A stretch of DNA of 36,471 nucleotides from assembly GCA_039805865.1 (NCBI GenBank), contig JBDLTI010000019.1:1-36471 (forward strand). The letters are read 5' to 3'. Of the stretch, positions 1-8,246 are shown piece by piece. Source of the stretch: Fluviibacter sp039805865 (lineage in GTDB: Bacteria > Pseudomonadota > Gammaproteobacteria > Burkholderiales > Rhodocyclaceae). Every line of letters begins with the position of its first letter. Within the stretch, counting starts at the first letter, position 1. The translations under genes and the position numbers were made by a program. The notes under the pieces were generated by a model that worked only from the letters and a program-made list of their open reading frames with translations, was not told where the DNA came from and searched no databases.

Positions 1-11
1 GGGGCGTTCAT
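1..11 (-). CDS. 5' end of an unidentified gene (partial)
   Basis: An ATG on the minus strand at 11-9 sits just behind the stop codon of the phosphoribulokinase gene. It is preceded by a good Shine-Dalgarno sequence, AAGGAG, which overlaps that stop codon. Only three and a bit codons (Met-Asn-Ala-Pro) lie inside the window, so the product cannot be named. In other proteobacterial cbb operons a Calvin-cycle enzyme such as transketolase often follows FBPase and PRK; that is context only, not something seen here. Confidence 0.5.
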
Positions 12-21
12 ACGAAACTCC

Positions 22-894
22 TTAACTACGGCGTTTTTGATCCATGATCCGCAAGACCATGGGTGTGAAGATCATTTGCATGGCCAGTCCCATTTTTCCC
101 CCGGGAACGACCAGCGTATTGGGGCGTGTCAGGATCGAGTCATGAAGAATCGATAGGAGATACTGAAAATCAATGCCCTTGGGGTTGGCGAACCGGATAA
201 CCACCATGCTTTCATCTGCCGTTGGAATCTCACGAGCAATAAAAGGGTTCGAGGTGTCTACGACAGGTACGCGCTGGAAGTTCACATTGGTTCGTGAGAA
301 TTGAGGGCATATGTGCGTTACATAGTCCGGCATTCGACGCAGGATCGTATCAATGACAGCTTCCTGGGAGTAACCACGTAATTTCTGATCGCGGTGCAGC
401 TTCTGGATCCATTCGAGATTGATGGTGGGTACAACGCCCACGCAGAGGTCGACATGTTTTGACACGTCAATTTGGTCATCTGCATAAGCACCATGCAGAC
501 CTTCGTAGAACATCAGATCCGTACCCTCGGGAATATCCTGCCACGGGGTAAATGTTCCCGGGTCCTGTTTCCATGGTTCGGCTTCGCCGGCGTCATGAAG
601 ATATTTTCTAAACTGTCCCGCACCACTTTGACCATAGGTTTTGAACAAAGTCTCAAGCTCGGCCAGGAGATTGGCCCCGGGTCCGAAGTGACTGAAATTA
701 CGATTACCTGCGGCCTCTTCGTCTTTCATCTTGGCGCGCATGCTCAGACGATCATAACGATGGAACGAATCACCCTCAATGACCTGCGCATTAAGACCTT
801 CGCGCCGAAAAATATGCTGAAAGCTTTGCATGACGGTGCTGGTGCCTGCACCGGAAGAGCCGGTGATGGCAATGATGGGATGTTTTACGGACAT
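22..894 (-). CDS. cbbP: Phosphoribulokinase (Calvin cycle)
   Basis: This enzyme phosphorylates ribulose 5-phosphate with ATP to give ribulose 1,5-bisphosphate, the CO2 acceptor for the RuBisCO encoded about 2 kb away. The 290-residue product matches the usual length of the proteobacterial class of PRK. A P-loop, GSSGAGTST, lies at residues 12-20, followed by the family's acidic and basic substrate-binding segments (for example EGDSFHRYDR near residue 40). The ATG is preceded by AGGAG with ordinary spacing. The gene lies 33 bases behind fbp and just ahead of another start codon at the left edge, so it is an internal gene of a minus-strand Calvin-cycle operon. Regulation is probably through CbbR acting upstream of fbp (inference). 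Confidence 0.96.
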   Translation of the reverse strand: MSVKHPIIAITGSSGAGTSTVMQSFQHIFRREGLNAQVIEGDSFHRYDRLSMRAKMKDEEAAGNRNFSHFGPGANLLAELETLFKTYGQSGAGQFRKYLHDAGEAEPWKQDPGTFTPWQDIPEGTDLMFYEGLHGAYADDQIDVSKHVDLCVGVVPTINLEWIQKLHRDQKLRGYSQEAVIDTILRRMPDYVTHICPQFSRTNVNFQRVPVVDTSNPFIAREIPTADESMVVIRFANPKGIDFQYLLSILHDSILTRPNTLVVPGGKMGLAMQMIFTPMVLRIMDQKRRS

Positions 895-927
895 GAAAAA
901 CTCCTGGTCAAGGCGGTTAGTTAAAAT

Positions 928-1989
928 CTAGTCTCTGAAGAGCGAACGATCAGAAAAGAGGGGTGAGACAAAGTCGCTATCCGTGCCGTTGTCGAATTCT
1001 TGGTGATAGCGTTCAAGACGTTCGACTTCGCTTTTTGAGCCGAGAATAACGGGTACACGCTGGTGAAGTGCATCGGGTTTGATATCGCCAATCTGTTGGC
1101 GCCCTGTGCTTGCTCTGCCACCCGCCTGCTCGACCAGCATGGCCATCGGGTTTGCTTCATACAAGAGGCGTAGACGCCCCGGCTTACCGGGATCCTTGTT
1201 ATCTTTCGGGTACATGAAAATGCCACCCCGGATCAGAATGCGGTGCACTTCGGCAACAAACGATGCGATCCAGCGCATGTTGAAGTCTGACCCGCGAACA
1301 CCGGTTTTGCCGGCACGGCACTCGTTAATGTAGCGCTGAACGGGGGGCTCCCAGAATCGTTCGTTTGATGTGTTGATCGCAAATTCGCGTGTCTCCTCAG
1401 GTACCCGGATATCTGGGTGGGTGAGAATGAAGTTTCCACTTTCGCGATCCAATGTAAAACCGTGGGTCCCGTTGCCTACGGTTAGCACGAGCATGGTTGA
1501 TGGGCCGTAGATGGCATATCCTGCGGCCACTTGCTGCTTGCCATTCTGGTAATAGTCATTGTCAGCGGTATCATGCGCCCCCTCTTTAACCAGAACCGAG
1601 AATATGGTCCCGACTGACACGTTCACATCACTGTTCGATGAGCCATCCAATGGGTCAAAAACAAGAAGATAACGGCCTTTGGGATAGCCTTCGGGAATAG
1701 GGTAGGATTCGTCGAGTTCTTCTGAAGCCATGCCGGCCAGTTGGCCACCCCACTCACAGTGATGCAACATCGCTTCATTCGTCAGGACATCTAGCTTCTT
1801 CTGGACTTCACCTTGAACGTTCGTACTGTCGAGGGCACCCAGGTTCCCCCCTAGGGCACCTTTGGCCACCATACCGGAAATAGTTTTGATCGCTGCTGCC
1901 ACATCAATCAGCAGTGCGCCCAGATCGGCTCGTTGGTCGCGGGTGTTTTCGATTACGAACTTTGAAAGGGTTGTGCGGCCGAATAGCAT
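928..1989 (-). CDS. cbbF: Class I fructose-1,6-bisphosphatase
   Basis: It hydrolyses fructose 1,6-bisphosphate to fructose 6-phosphate, a regenerative step of the Calvin cycle that also serves gluconeogenesis. The 353-residue product has the metal-binding and phosphatase signature FDPLDGSSN at residues 111-119. It also carries a C-terminal stretch with YEANPMAMLVEQAGG, typical of class I enzymes, so it is not the dual FBPase/SBPase (GlpX) type. It is the first gene of the minus-strand unit fbp-prk and diverges from cbbY across 174 bases containing dyad symmetry, which suggests shared control. The symbol could equally be fbp; cbbF is chosen from the Calvin-cycle context. Confidence 0.95.
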   Translation of the reverse strand: MLFGRTTLSKFVIENTRDQRADLGALLIDVAAAIKTISGMVAKGALGGNLGALDSTNVQGEVQKKLDVLTNEAMLHHCEWGGQLAGMASEELDESYPIPEGYPKGRYLLVFDPLDGSSNSDVNVSVGTIFSVLVKEGAHDTADNDYYQNGKQQVAAGYAIYGPSTMLVLTVGNGTHGFTLDRESGNFILTHPDIRVPEETREFAINTSNERFWEPPVQRYINECRAGKTGVRGSDFNMRWIASFVAEVHRILIRGGIFMYPKDNKDPGKPGRLRLLYEANPMAMLVEQAGGRASTGRQQIGDIKPDALHQRVPVILGSKSEVERLERYHQEFDNGTDSDFVSPLFSDRSLFRD

Positions 1990-2025
1990 AGGTGTCCCCG
2001 AAGTGGTTGTGGGTTTGTTTCAGTC

Positions 2026-2102
2026 ACAATAAGTGAAGTTTTGATTAAGCGATATTCAGAAATTCTGAAGCAATTGTTCAGCTATCACTTAATAAACAAT
2101 GT
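2026..2102. promoter_or_regulatory. Candidate CbbR operator region between fbp and cbbY
   Basis: The divergent intergenic region has a perfect 7-bp inverted repeat, TTCAGAA-A-TTCTGAA, at 2055-2069. It contains a T-N11-A core, as expected of a LysR-family site. Flanking it are two copies of a related motif: CACTTAATAAACAATGT on the plus strand (2086-2102) and TTCACTTATT on the minus strand (2037-2028). A near-match to the plus-strand copy lies in front of cbbM. The position ahead of fbp fits a LysR activator, but assignment to CbbR is inference. Confidence 0.4.
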
Positions 2103-2163
2103 CTGAATCCAGCTTCAATATTTCTGACTGTGCTTTTTATCCGGTCTTTTCTATATTGAGTGG

Positions 2164-2859
2164 ATGAACAAGACATCTGCCTGGATTTTTGACGTTGATG
2201 GCACGCTGGCTGACACTGAGCGTGAAGGTCATTTGCCCGCTTTCAATGAGGCTTTCAAGGTGGCTGGGCTGAATTGGCATTGGTCGCCTGAACTTTATGG
2301 CGCATTGCTTGCCGTCACGGGGGGTAAGGAGCGTATGCGGTTTTATGCAAAAGACCACGACCCTGACTTCCTGAAGCGTGCCGATGCAGACGCTATGATC
2401 AAGGCGATCCACGAAGAAAAGACCCGTTCTTATGTACAGCGGATATCCAGCGGTGAAATACCATTGCGCCCCGGAGTCCTTGATATGCTTCAGGCGGGTC
2501 GACAAGCCGGGATACGACTGGCGATTGCAACCACGACGACCGCTGAAAACGTCGATGCCCTACTTAAATCCGTGATGCCAGTTGGGGCTGACTGCTGGTT
2601 TGAAGTGATTGGCGCAGGCGATGTTGTGCCCAGGAAGAAGCCTGCACCGGATATCTATCTGTGGGTTCTGGACCGGCTTGGACTCGAACCTGAGTCGTGT
2701 CTGGCCATCGAAGATTCTGAAAATGGTCTCCAAGCCAGCCTGGCTGCAGGATTGCCGACTATAGTGACCGTAAATGACTACACGCGGGGTCAAGACTTTA
2801 CGGGGGCGCTACGGGTTGTCGACTCGATGGCATTGATCAGACCCGCTGACTTTTGTTAA
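2164..2859 (+). CDS. cbbY: CbbY-type HAD phosphatase (xylulose-1,5-bisphosphate phosphatase)
   Basis: This is a haloacid-dehalogenase hydrolase of 231 residues. Motif I, DVDGTLADT, lies at residues 10-18; motif II is the threonine run near residue 120; motif III is KKPAPDIY; and the acidic motif IV is IEDSENG. CbbY enzymes from Rhodobacter and plants dephosphorylate xylulose 1,5-bisphosphate, a misfire product that inhibits RuBisCO, and the location directly upstream of cbbM supports the same repair role here. The ribosome-binding site is weak (GAGTGG). A 109-base gap with its own promoter-like elements separates it from cbbM, so the two may be transcribed partly independently. General sugar-phosphate phosphatase activity cannot be excluded. 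Confidence 0.85.
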   Translation: MNKTSAWIFDVDGTLADTEREGHLPAFNEAFKVAGLNWHWSPELYGALLAVTGGKERMRFYAKDHDPDFLKRADADAMIKAIHEEKTRSYVQRISSGEIPLRPGVLDMLQAGRQAGIRLAIATTTTAENVDALLKSVMPVGADCWFEVIGAGDVVPRKKPAPDIYLWVLDRLGLEPESCLAIEDSENGLQASLAAGLPTIVTVNDYTRGQDFTGALRVVDSMALIRPADFC

Positions 2860-2887
2860 GTCTATGCTTAACTTAAAATAAAAAAAC

Positions 2888-2921
2888 GTGAATTTCACTT
2901 AATCCAATGTTTCACTATGAT
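2888..2921 (+). promoter_or_regulatory. Candidate cbbM promoter with regulator motif
   Basis: A good -10 hexamer, TATGAT (2916-2921), lies 17 bases downstream of a poor -35, TTTCAC (2893-2898), as is usual for LysR-activated promoters. A small dyad, GTGAA-T-TTCAC (2888-2898), overlaps the -35. The block CACTTAATCCAATGT (2896-2910) repeats the motif found in the fbp-cbbY intergenic region. The predicted start of transcription, about 2928, would give a leader of roughly 40 bases. Confidence 0.5.
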
Positions 2922-2968
2922 GTTTCTGTCGTCAACTATTCATCACTGTTCACCCAAGGAGTAAGGTC

Positions 2969-4348
2969 ATGGATCAATCGAATCGTTATGCTGATCTCTC
3001 GTTAAAGGAAGAAGATCTGATCGCCGGAGGGAAGCATATCCTCGTGGCCTACAAAATGAAGCCTAAGGCGGGACATGGTTATCTGGAGGCGGCTGCCCAC
3101 TTTGCGGCCGAATCCTCCACCGGTACCAATGTTGAAGTGTCTACGACCGATGAATTCACCAAGGGTGTGGATGCGTTGGTGTATATGATTGATGAGGCCA
3201 CCGAGGAAATGCGGATTGCCTATCCGATTGATCTGTTCGATCGGAACATCACCGATGGCCGCATGATGATTGTTTCGTTCCTGACGCTGGTCATCGGAAA
3301 CAACCAAGGCATGGGTGATATCGAACATGCCAAGATGTATGACTTCTATATGCCGCGTCGTGCTATTGAATTGTTTGATGGCCCTTCGAAAGATATTTCT
3401 GATCTGTGGAGAATTCTGGGTCGCCCAGTTAAAGACGGGGGCTACATTGCAGGGACTATTATCAAGCCGAAGTTGGGCCTGCGTCCGGAACCGTTTGCCA
3501 AAGCCGCGTATCAGTTCTGGCTTGGCGGTGACTTCATCAAGAATGATGAGCCTCAGGGCAATCAGACTTTTGCACCGATGAAGAAGGTCATCCCCCTAGT
3601 CTATGATGCAATGAAGCGCGCGATGGATGAAACGGGTGAGGCAAAAATATTTTCGGCAAACATTACTGCCGATGATCATTACGAGATGGTTGCCCGCGGT
3701 AACTATATCCTTGAGCAGTTCGGACCCGATGCCGATAAGGTCGCATTCCTGGTTGATGGCTATGTGGGCGGTCCGGGCATGATTACGACCGCGCGTCGTC
3801 ACTTCCCCAATCAGTATCTCCACTATCACCGTGCAGGCCACGGCGCCGTCACATCACCATCGGCAAAACGTGGCTATACAGCCTATGTGCTGGCTAAAAT
3901 GAGTCGTTTGCAGGGTGCTTCAGGTATTCACGTAGGAACCATGGGCTTTGGCAAAATGGAAGGCGATGCGGATGATCGTGCCATTGCCTACATCATTGAG
4001 CGTGATAGCTACACGGGTCCTGCATACCATCAGGAATGGTATGGCATGCGTCCGACAACGCCGATTATTTCGGGGGGTATGAATGCACTCCGCTTACCCG
4101 GCTTCTTCGAAAACCTGGGGCACGGTAACGTGATCAATACGGCAGGTGGTGGTTCTTACGGTCATATTGATAGCCCGGCTGCAGGAGCCAAGTCGTTGCG
4201 TCAAGCCTACGAATGCTGGAAGGCCGGTGCAGATCCGATTCAGTGGGCTAAGGAGCACAAGGAGTTTGCGCGTGCATTCGAGTCATTCCCGAAAGATGCT
4301 GATAGTATTTATCCGGGATGGCGAGACAAGATTGGTTCGCATAAGTAA
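2969..4348 (+). CDS. cbbM: Form II ribulose-1,5-bisphosphate carboxylase/oxygenase large subunit
   Basis: This is the CO2-fixing enzyme. The 459-residue product aligns without shifts to the numbering of the Rhodospirillum rubrum form II enzyme. Catalytic Lys166 is in TIIKPKLGL, and the carbamylated Lys191 with metal ligands Asp193 and Glu194 is in GGDFIKNDEP. His287 is in HYHRAGH, His321 is present, and the flexible loop-6 Lys329 is in MGFGKMEG. All active-site residues are present. No small-subunit gene follows, as expected for form II. An AAGGAG ribosome-binding site lies 7 bases before the ATG. A strong terminator follows immediately, ahead of cbbQ and cbbO. Form II enzymes are typically used at high CO2 and low O2. 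Confidence 0.99.
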   Translation: MDQSNRYADLSLKEEDLIAGGKHILVAYKMKPKAGHGYLEAAAHFAAESSTGTNVEVSTTDEFTKGVDALVYMIDEATEEMRIAYPIDLFDRNITDGRMMIVSFLTLVIGNNQGMGDIEHAKMYDFYMPRRAIELFDGPSKDISDLWRILGRPVKDGGYIAGTIIKPKLGLRPEPFAKAAYQFWLGGDFIKNDEPQGNQTFAPMKKVIPLVYDAMKRAMDETGEAKIFSANITADDHYEMVARGNYILEQFGPDADKVAFLVDGYVGGPGMITTARRHFPNQYLHYHRAGHGAVTSPSAKRGYTAYVLAKMSRLQGASGIHVGTMGFGKMEGDADDRAIAYIIERDSYTGPAYHQEWYGMRPTTPIISGGMNALRLPGFFENLGHGNVINTAGGGSYGHIDSPAAGAKSLRQAYECWKAGADPIQWAKEHKEFARAFESFPKDADSIYPGWRDKIGSHK

Positions 4349-4361
4349 CCTGCATTACTCT

Positions 4362-4393
4362 AGAAAGCCTCGCCCCGCGAGGCTTTCTTTTTT
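4362..4393 (+). terminator. Rho-independent terminator behind cbbM
   Basis: A 12-bp perfect stem (4362-4373 with 4377-4388), GC-rich at its top and with a CCC loop, runs into a six-T tract. It lies between cbbM and cbbQ with only about 20 bases left before the cbbQ start, so downstream cbbQO expression probably depends on read-through. Confidence 0.9.
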
Positions 4394-4424
4394 CTAGATC
4401 AAAGCTCAGTCAATGGATGAGACG

Positions 4425-5228
4425 ATGACAAATCAGGATCAGTACCGCGTCAAACAAGAACCTTTCTACCAACCGATCGGTAATGAAGTTGCCTTATTTG
4501 AGGCAGCCTGGAAAGCCCGCTTACCGGTGATGGTTAAAGGGCCTACAGGCTGTGGTAAATCACGTTTTGTCGAGCACATGGCATGGAAGCTGGGTAGGCC
4601 TCTGGTAACCGTGGCGTGTAACGAGGATATGACGGCATCGGATCTCGTAGGCCGGTATTTGTTGGATGCCAATGGAACACGCTGGCTGGATGGGCCGCTG
4701 ACCACTGCGGCTCGCATTGGGGCGATCTGCTATCTGGATGAAGTGGTCGAGGCACGACAGGATACGACAGTCGTCATTCACCCTTTAACAGACCACCGTC
4801 GAACATTGCCACTCGATAAATGTGGGGAACTGGTTGAGGCGCATCCGGATTTCCAGTTGGTGATTTCCTATAATCCGGGCTATCAGTCACTAATGAAAGA
4901 CCTTAAGCAATCTACTAAGCAGCGCTTCACCGGGTTTGATTTCGATTACCCCTCGGAAGCCCTGGAAACCAGCATCGTTGCCAGGGAAACCGGCCTGGAT
5001 GAGGGTGTCGTCAAAGGGTTGGTCAAGGTGGCGCATGCCGGACGTGCTTTGAAGGGGCACGGACTGGATGAAGGTATTTCAACTCGCTTGGTTGTTTATG
5101 CTGCAAAAATGATTGTTCAGGGTGTCGCAGCATCAGATGCGTGTCGAATGGCCATGGTCCGACCCATCACAGATGATGCTGACATCCGGGTAACGCTCGA
5201 TAATGCCATTGATATGATTTTTGGCTAA
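4425..5228 (+). CDS. cbbQ: CbbQ, AAA+ ATPase of the RuBisCO activase complex
   Basis: CbbQ is a MoxR-type AAA+ ATPase that forms a hexamer with CbbO and removes inhibitory sugar phosphates from RuBisCO. Walker A, GPTGCGKS, is at residues 39-46 and Walker B, ICYLDEV, around residue 103; a sensor-like SYNPGYQ follows. Two ATGs are in frame, at 4413 and 4425. The second is preferred because it gives the usual length of about 267 residues and has a GATGAG element in front, while the first has no visible ribosome-binding site. The C-terminal helical half matches the CbbQ/NirQ/NorQ family, and the position next to cbbM and cbbO favours CbbQ over NorQ. Confidence 0.93.
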   Translation: MTNQDQYRVKQEPFYQPIGNEVALFEAAWKARLPVMVKGPTGCGKSRFVEHMAWKLGRPLVTVACNEDMTASDLVGRYLLDANGTRWLDGPLTTAARIGAICYLDEVVEARQDTTVVIHPLTDHRRTLPLDKCGELVEAHPDFQLVISYNPGYQSLMKDLKQSTKQRFTGFDFDYPSEALETSIVARETGLDEGVVKGLVKVAHAGRALKGHGLDEGISTRLVVYAAKMIVQGVAASDACRMAMVRPITDDADIRVTLDNAIDMIFG

Positions 5229-5259
5229 TCCCCGTTTTTGATGTTTTGGCGCTGACATC

Positions 5260-7587
5260 ATGACCACAGGATTACGTCCAATCGCGGATGCCCGAAGCCG
5301 GGCGTTTGATGATCCGCGTGTGCAAACGGCGTGGCAGACGTTGGATTGTGGATTTGGCTCGGTGGCCGATGTGTTCACCGAGTGTTATAACGAGGCCAGC
5401 AGGCAGCTTGATCCTATGCAGTTGGCGGCATACGTTCAGGCTGCCCGCAAGCTTGGTAAGCTAGGACGCGGTGCAGAGCCCTTGCTCATGTTTCTTGAAG
5501 AGTGGCCTGCGATTGTTATTGCCGCACCAGGTGATCACGATAATTTACTCTCACAAGTGATGCATGCGATTGACCAGATGCATCAATCTCCCAATAGTCG
5601 CGCCATCACAGGCTTTCTACAGACTTTAGCGCCGGTTTCCCGAAAGTTGCGTGCAGCCTCCCAGATAGAAAGCTATATTGGGATCGGGCTAGATCTGATG
5701 CAACGAACCTCGGGCTCAATTCACGGTCGTCAGACAACATTTCCAAGTCCTGGATTGCCATGCTTCTTCGCGCAGGCACCCCGTCTGATTAGCCTGTTAT
5801 CCCCAGAGGGCCTCAAACGTTGGGTTGACTTTGGTGTTGTCAGCCACTTTAACCATCCGGAGCGGCAGGAAGCTTATTTCAACCTGCTATCACCCGACTC
5901 TCTGGCGGTTCTGCAGCGGGAGCGTCACGGAACACTATTTGTGGATGTTGAGCGCAGGTTAGATCTCTATCTGCGCGCCCTTTGGCAAGCGTCTGATCAG
6001 ATGGTGCCTTATTCAACAATGAGCTCGGCATCATTTGCGCAAGTGATGGCCCCTTATTACGACGATCTGGGCTACCGCATTCCCGATGTTTATGATGATC
6101 TCTCAGTGCCAATGGGTGTGTGTTCAGCAGAGGATCGGTATCGGGCTGTTCTGGCCCACATGGTGGGGCATAAACGCTGGAGTGTGCAGCTGGTTGCCGA
6201 TAATTGGAGTCCATTCCAGCGGATGGCTGTCGAGATTTTCGAGGACAGTCGAGTTGATCGTCTTCTGGTACGTGAATATCCCGGTTTGCATAAAGTATTG
6301 CTGGCGATTCATCCCCAGCCTCTTGAAGCGGCTTGCGACTCAGACACGATGTCTTGTTTGAGACATCGGCTCACCTTGATTTCCAGAGCCTGTCTCGATC
6401 CGAAGCATACCTATCGGAACCCCGAATTGTTAGACTTCGTCAGTCAGTTTAACGAAGCGATGACTCATGGAGCCTCGACCACCAGCAATATTGCCAAGCT
6501 CGCCCTTGCGTATGTCGCAAAGACCCGTCGTCAAAGCGATCAATATGCCAACGTTTTTTTTGATGATACGGTGGTCAGTTACCGCGATGACAATCGGCAT
6601 CTCTGGAAATTCATAGAAAACAGTGACGATGAAGATTTCTTCGACGCTGCCAAGCAGCACGCTTCTGAGGGTCTCGATATTCAGGGATTGCCGCCACGGC
6701 ATTATCCCGAGTGGGATTATGCAACACGGAGTTATCGCCCCGACTGGACCAGCGTTTATGAAGCGCTGCATCCATCGGGGAATAGTGCTGCAATAGATCG
6801 ACTTCTGGAAAAGCATGCGGCGTTATCAAAGCGGCTTAAACGCTTACTTGATCTGTTAAAGCCGCAGGATAAGGTGCGTATTCGCTATCAGGAAGAGGGG
6901 AGTGAACTCGACCTGGATATCGCACTGCGCAGTCTAATTGATTACCGTAGTGGGGTAACACCGGATCCGCGCATCAATATGAGCCACCGAACCTCTGGAC
7001 GTGATATTTCAGTCCTCTTGCTTGTTGATCAATCGGCGTCCTTGAATCAGCATGTTGCCGCAGGTACAGGGACACAAACGATTCTTGAGTTGAGCCAGGA
7101 AGCCGTCGCATTGCTCGCCTGGGTTATGGATGGTTTAGGTGATCCGCTGTGCATCGCTGGCTTTCACTCTAATACGCGGCATGAAATCCGGTATCAGCAC
7201 ATCAAGGGATTCAGCGAGCGATGGGACGACACAGTGAAAGCTCGAGCCGCTGCCATGGCTGCCAGCTATTCAACCCGTATGGGGGCGGCATTAAGACACG
7301 CGGGTTATTATTTGAACGCGCGTTCCGCCGATAAAAAGATACTGCTTGTTCTGACAGATGGGGAACCGTCAGACGTGGATGTGGACGATGCCGTTTATCT
7401 CAGAGCTGACTCGCGTAAGGCCATCGAAGAACTTTCGGCAAAGGGTATTTCTACGTTCTGTCTCAGTTTGGATCCGAAGGCCGATCAGTATGTGTCGGAA
7501 ATTTTTGGCAATCGTTGGCGGGTGCTTGACCGGATTGAGCGTCTCCCGGAACAATTGCCGCTGCTCTATCTTAGTCTGACTAAGTAA
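5260..7587 (+). CDS. cbbO: CbbO, von Willebrand A-domain subunit of the RuBisCO activase
   Basis: CbbO is the adaptor that links the CbbQ hexamer to RuBisCO through a C-terminal VWA domain. In this 775-residue protein the metal-ion-dependent adhesion site is complete: DQSAS (Asp590, Ser592, Ser594), Thr672 in SYSTRMGAAL, and Asp700 in LTDGEPSD. The N-terminal roughly 550 residues are the helical CbbO/NorD-type region. The gene starts 31 bases after cbbQ with a weak ribosome-binding site, suggesting coupled expression. NorD of denitrifiers has the same architecture, but the cbbM-cbbQ context decides for CbbO. Confidence 0.93.
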   Translation: MTTGLRPIADARSRAFDDPRVQTAWQTLDCGFGSVADVFTECYNEASRQLDPMQLAAYVQAARKLGKLGRGAEPLLMFLEEWPAIVIAAPGDHDNLLSQVMHAIDQMHQSPNSRAITGFLQTLAPVSRKLRAASQIESYIGIGLDLMQRTSGSIHGRQTTFPSPGLPCFFAQAPRLISLLSPEGLKRWVDFGVVSHFNHPERQEAYFNLLSPDSLAVLQRERHGTLFVDVERRLDLYLRALWQASDQMVPYSTMSSASFAQVMAPYYDDLGYRIPDVYDDLSVPMGVCSAEDRYRAVLAHMVGHKRWSVQLVADNWSPFQRMAVEIFEDSRVDRLLVREYPGLHKVLLAIHPQPLEAACDSDTMSCLRHRLTLISRACLDPKHTYRNPELLDFVSQFNEAMTHGASTTSNIAKLALAYVAKTRRQSDQYANVFFDDTVVSYRDDNRHLWKFIENSDDEDFFDAAKQHASEGLDIQGLPPRHYPEWDYATRSYRPDWTSVYEALHPSGNSAAIDRLLEKHAALSKRLKRLLDLLKPQDKVRIRYQEEGSELDLDIALRSLIDYRSGVTPDPRINMSHRTSGRDISVLLLVDQSASLNQHVAAGTGTQTILELSQEAVALLAWVMDGLGDPLCIAGFHSNTRHEIRYQHIKGFSERWDDTVKARAAAMAASYSTRMGAALRHAGYYLNARSADKKILLVLTDGEPSDVDVDDAVYLRADSRKAIEELSAKGISTFCLSLDPKADQYVSEIFGNRWRVLDRIERLPEQLPLLYLSLTK

Positions 7588-7612
7588 AAAAATCCCCGCC
7601 GGAGCGGGGATT
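7584..7612 (-). terminator. Shared terminator between cbbO and the cbbZ-pgk unit
   Basis: A perfect 9-bp stem, AATCCCCGC-CGGA-GCGGGGATT (7591-7612), lies between the convergent ends of cbbO and the thioredoxin-fold gene. Read on the minus strand it is followed by a run of seven T's, so it best serves the minus-strand operon. The hairpin may also stop plus-strand transcripts. A second 7-bp hairpin (7618-7637) lies next to it. Confidence 0.8.
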
Positions 7613-7675
7613 AAATCCAAGCGTGGGACGACGCTTGAACACCAGGTGATCGTTAATACCGAATAGTGCTGAAGA

Positions 7676-8239
7676 TTAAGTCAGCTGCGAGCGCCATTTA
7701 ATCGAACATCCTATTGAGGGAATCTGGATATTTGGTCCTTCACCAGTTTTGGCAATCCGGACCATGGCATCAAAGAGCTCCCGAGGGACATTCGATGCGG
7801 ATGTTTCCTTGCGAGACTCATCAAGCCGTCCACGATATTGAAGCTCAAGATGGGCGTTGAATCCGAAAAAATCAGGGGTACAGACAGCGCCATATGCTCG
7901 AGCGGTTTCCTGTTTCTCGTCGAGCAGATAAGGAAACGGAAAATCAAGGGCTTGAGCAATCGCCTTCATAGATTCCCATGAGTCTTCAGGGTACTCAGTC
8001 GGGTCGTTACTCATAATTGCGACTGCATTGATGCCATAAGATTTGAGTTCGAGACAATCGCGAATAATTCTTTGGCGAACGGCTTTGACGTAAGGACAGT
8101 GGTTGCAGATAAACATGACCAAAAGGCCATTCGGACCACGGGTATTCATTAATGTATACCGACGACCATCAACACCTGGTAAATCAAACGCCGGCGCCGG
8201 CCAGTCGAACGCACATTCCGGGGTGAGTGTACTTGCCAT
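7676..8239 (-). CDS. Thioredoxin-fold (redoxin/AhpC-TSA-like) protein
   Basis: A redoxin-domain protein of 187 residues with a CxxC active site in FICNHCPYVKA (about residues 45-55) and a further conserved Cys in GAVCTPDFFG. This pattern belongs to a family usually annotated as thioredoxin-family or peroxiredoxin-like. No signal peptide is seen, so it should be cytoplasmic. The longest frame begins with TTG at 8266 inside pgk; the ATG at 8239, just past the pgk stop, is preferred. It is the last gene of cbbZ-pgk-redoxin. A redox role in Calvin-cycle control is conceivable, but nothing in the sequence shows it. Confidence 0.8.
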   Translation of the reverse strand: MASTLTPECAFDWPAPAFDLPGVDGRRYTLMNTRGPNGLLVMFICNHCPYVKAVRQRIIRDCLELKSYGINAVAIMSNDPTEYPEDSWESMKAIAQALDFPFPYLLDEKQETARAYGAVCTPDFFGFNAHLELQYRGRLDESRKETSASNVPRELFDAMVRIAKTGEGPNIQIPSIGCSIKWRSQLT

Positions 8240-8246
8240 TGCTGAG

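Noticed and set aside
472..924. Plus-strand open frame of 150 codons across the phosphoribulokinase gene
   Set aside because: It is antisense to a clear enzyme gene, its product resembles no family I know, and no ribosome-binding site supports it.
2969..7587. Carboxysome operon
   Set aside because: RuBisCO is form II, and no shell-protein, CsoS2 or carboxysomal carbonic anhydrase gene is present; CbbQ and CbbO here fit a free RuBisCO activase.
4413..7587. NorQ/NorD of nitric oxide reductase
   Set aside because: The architecture is the same, but the genes follow cbbM and no norCB is present.
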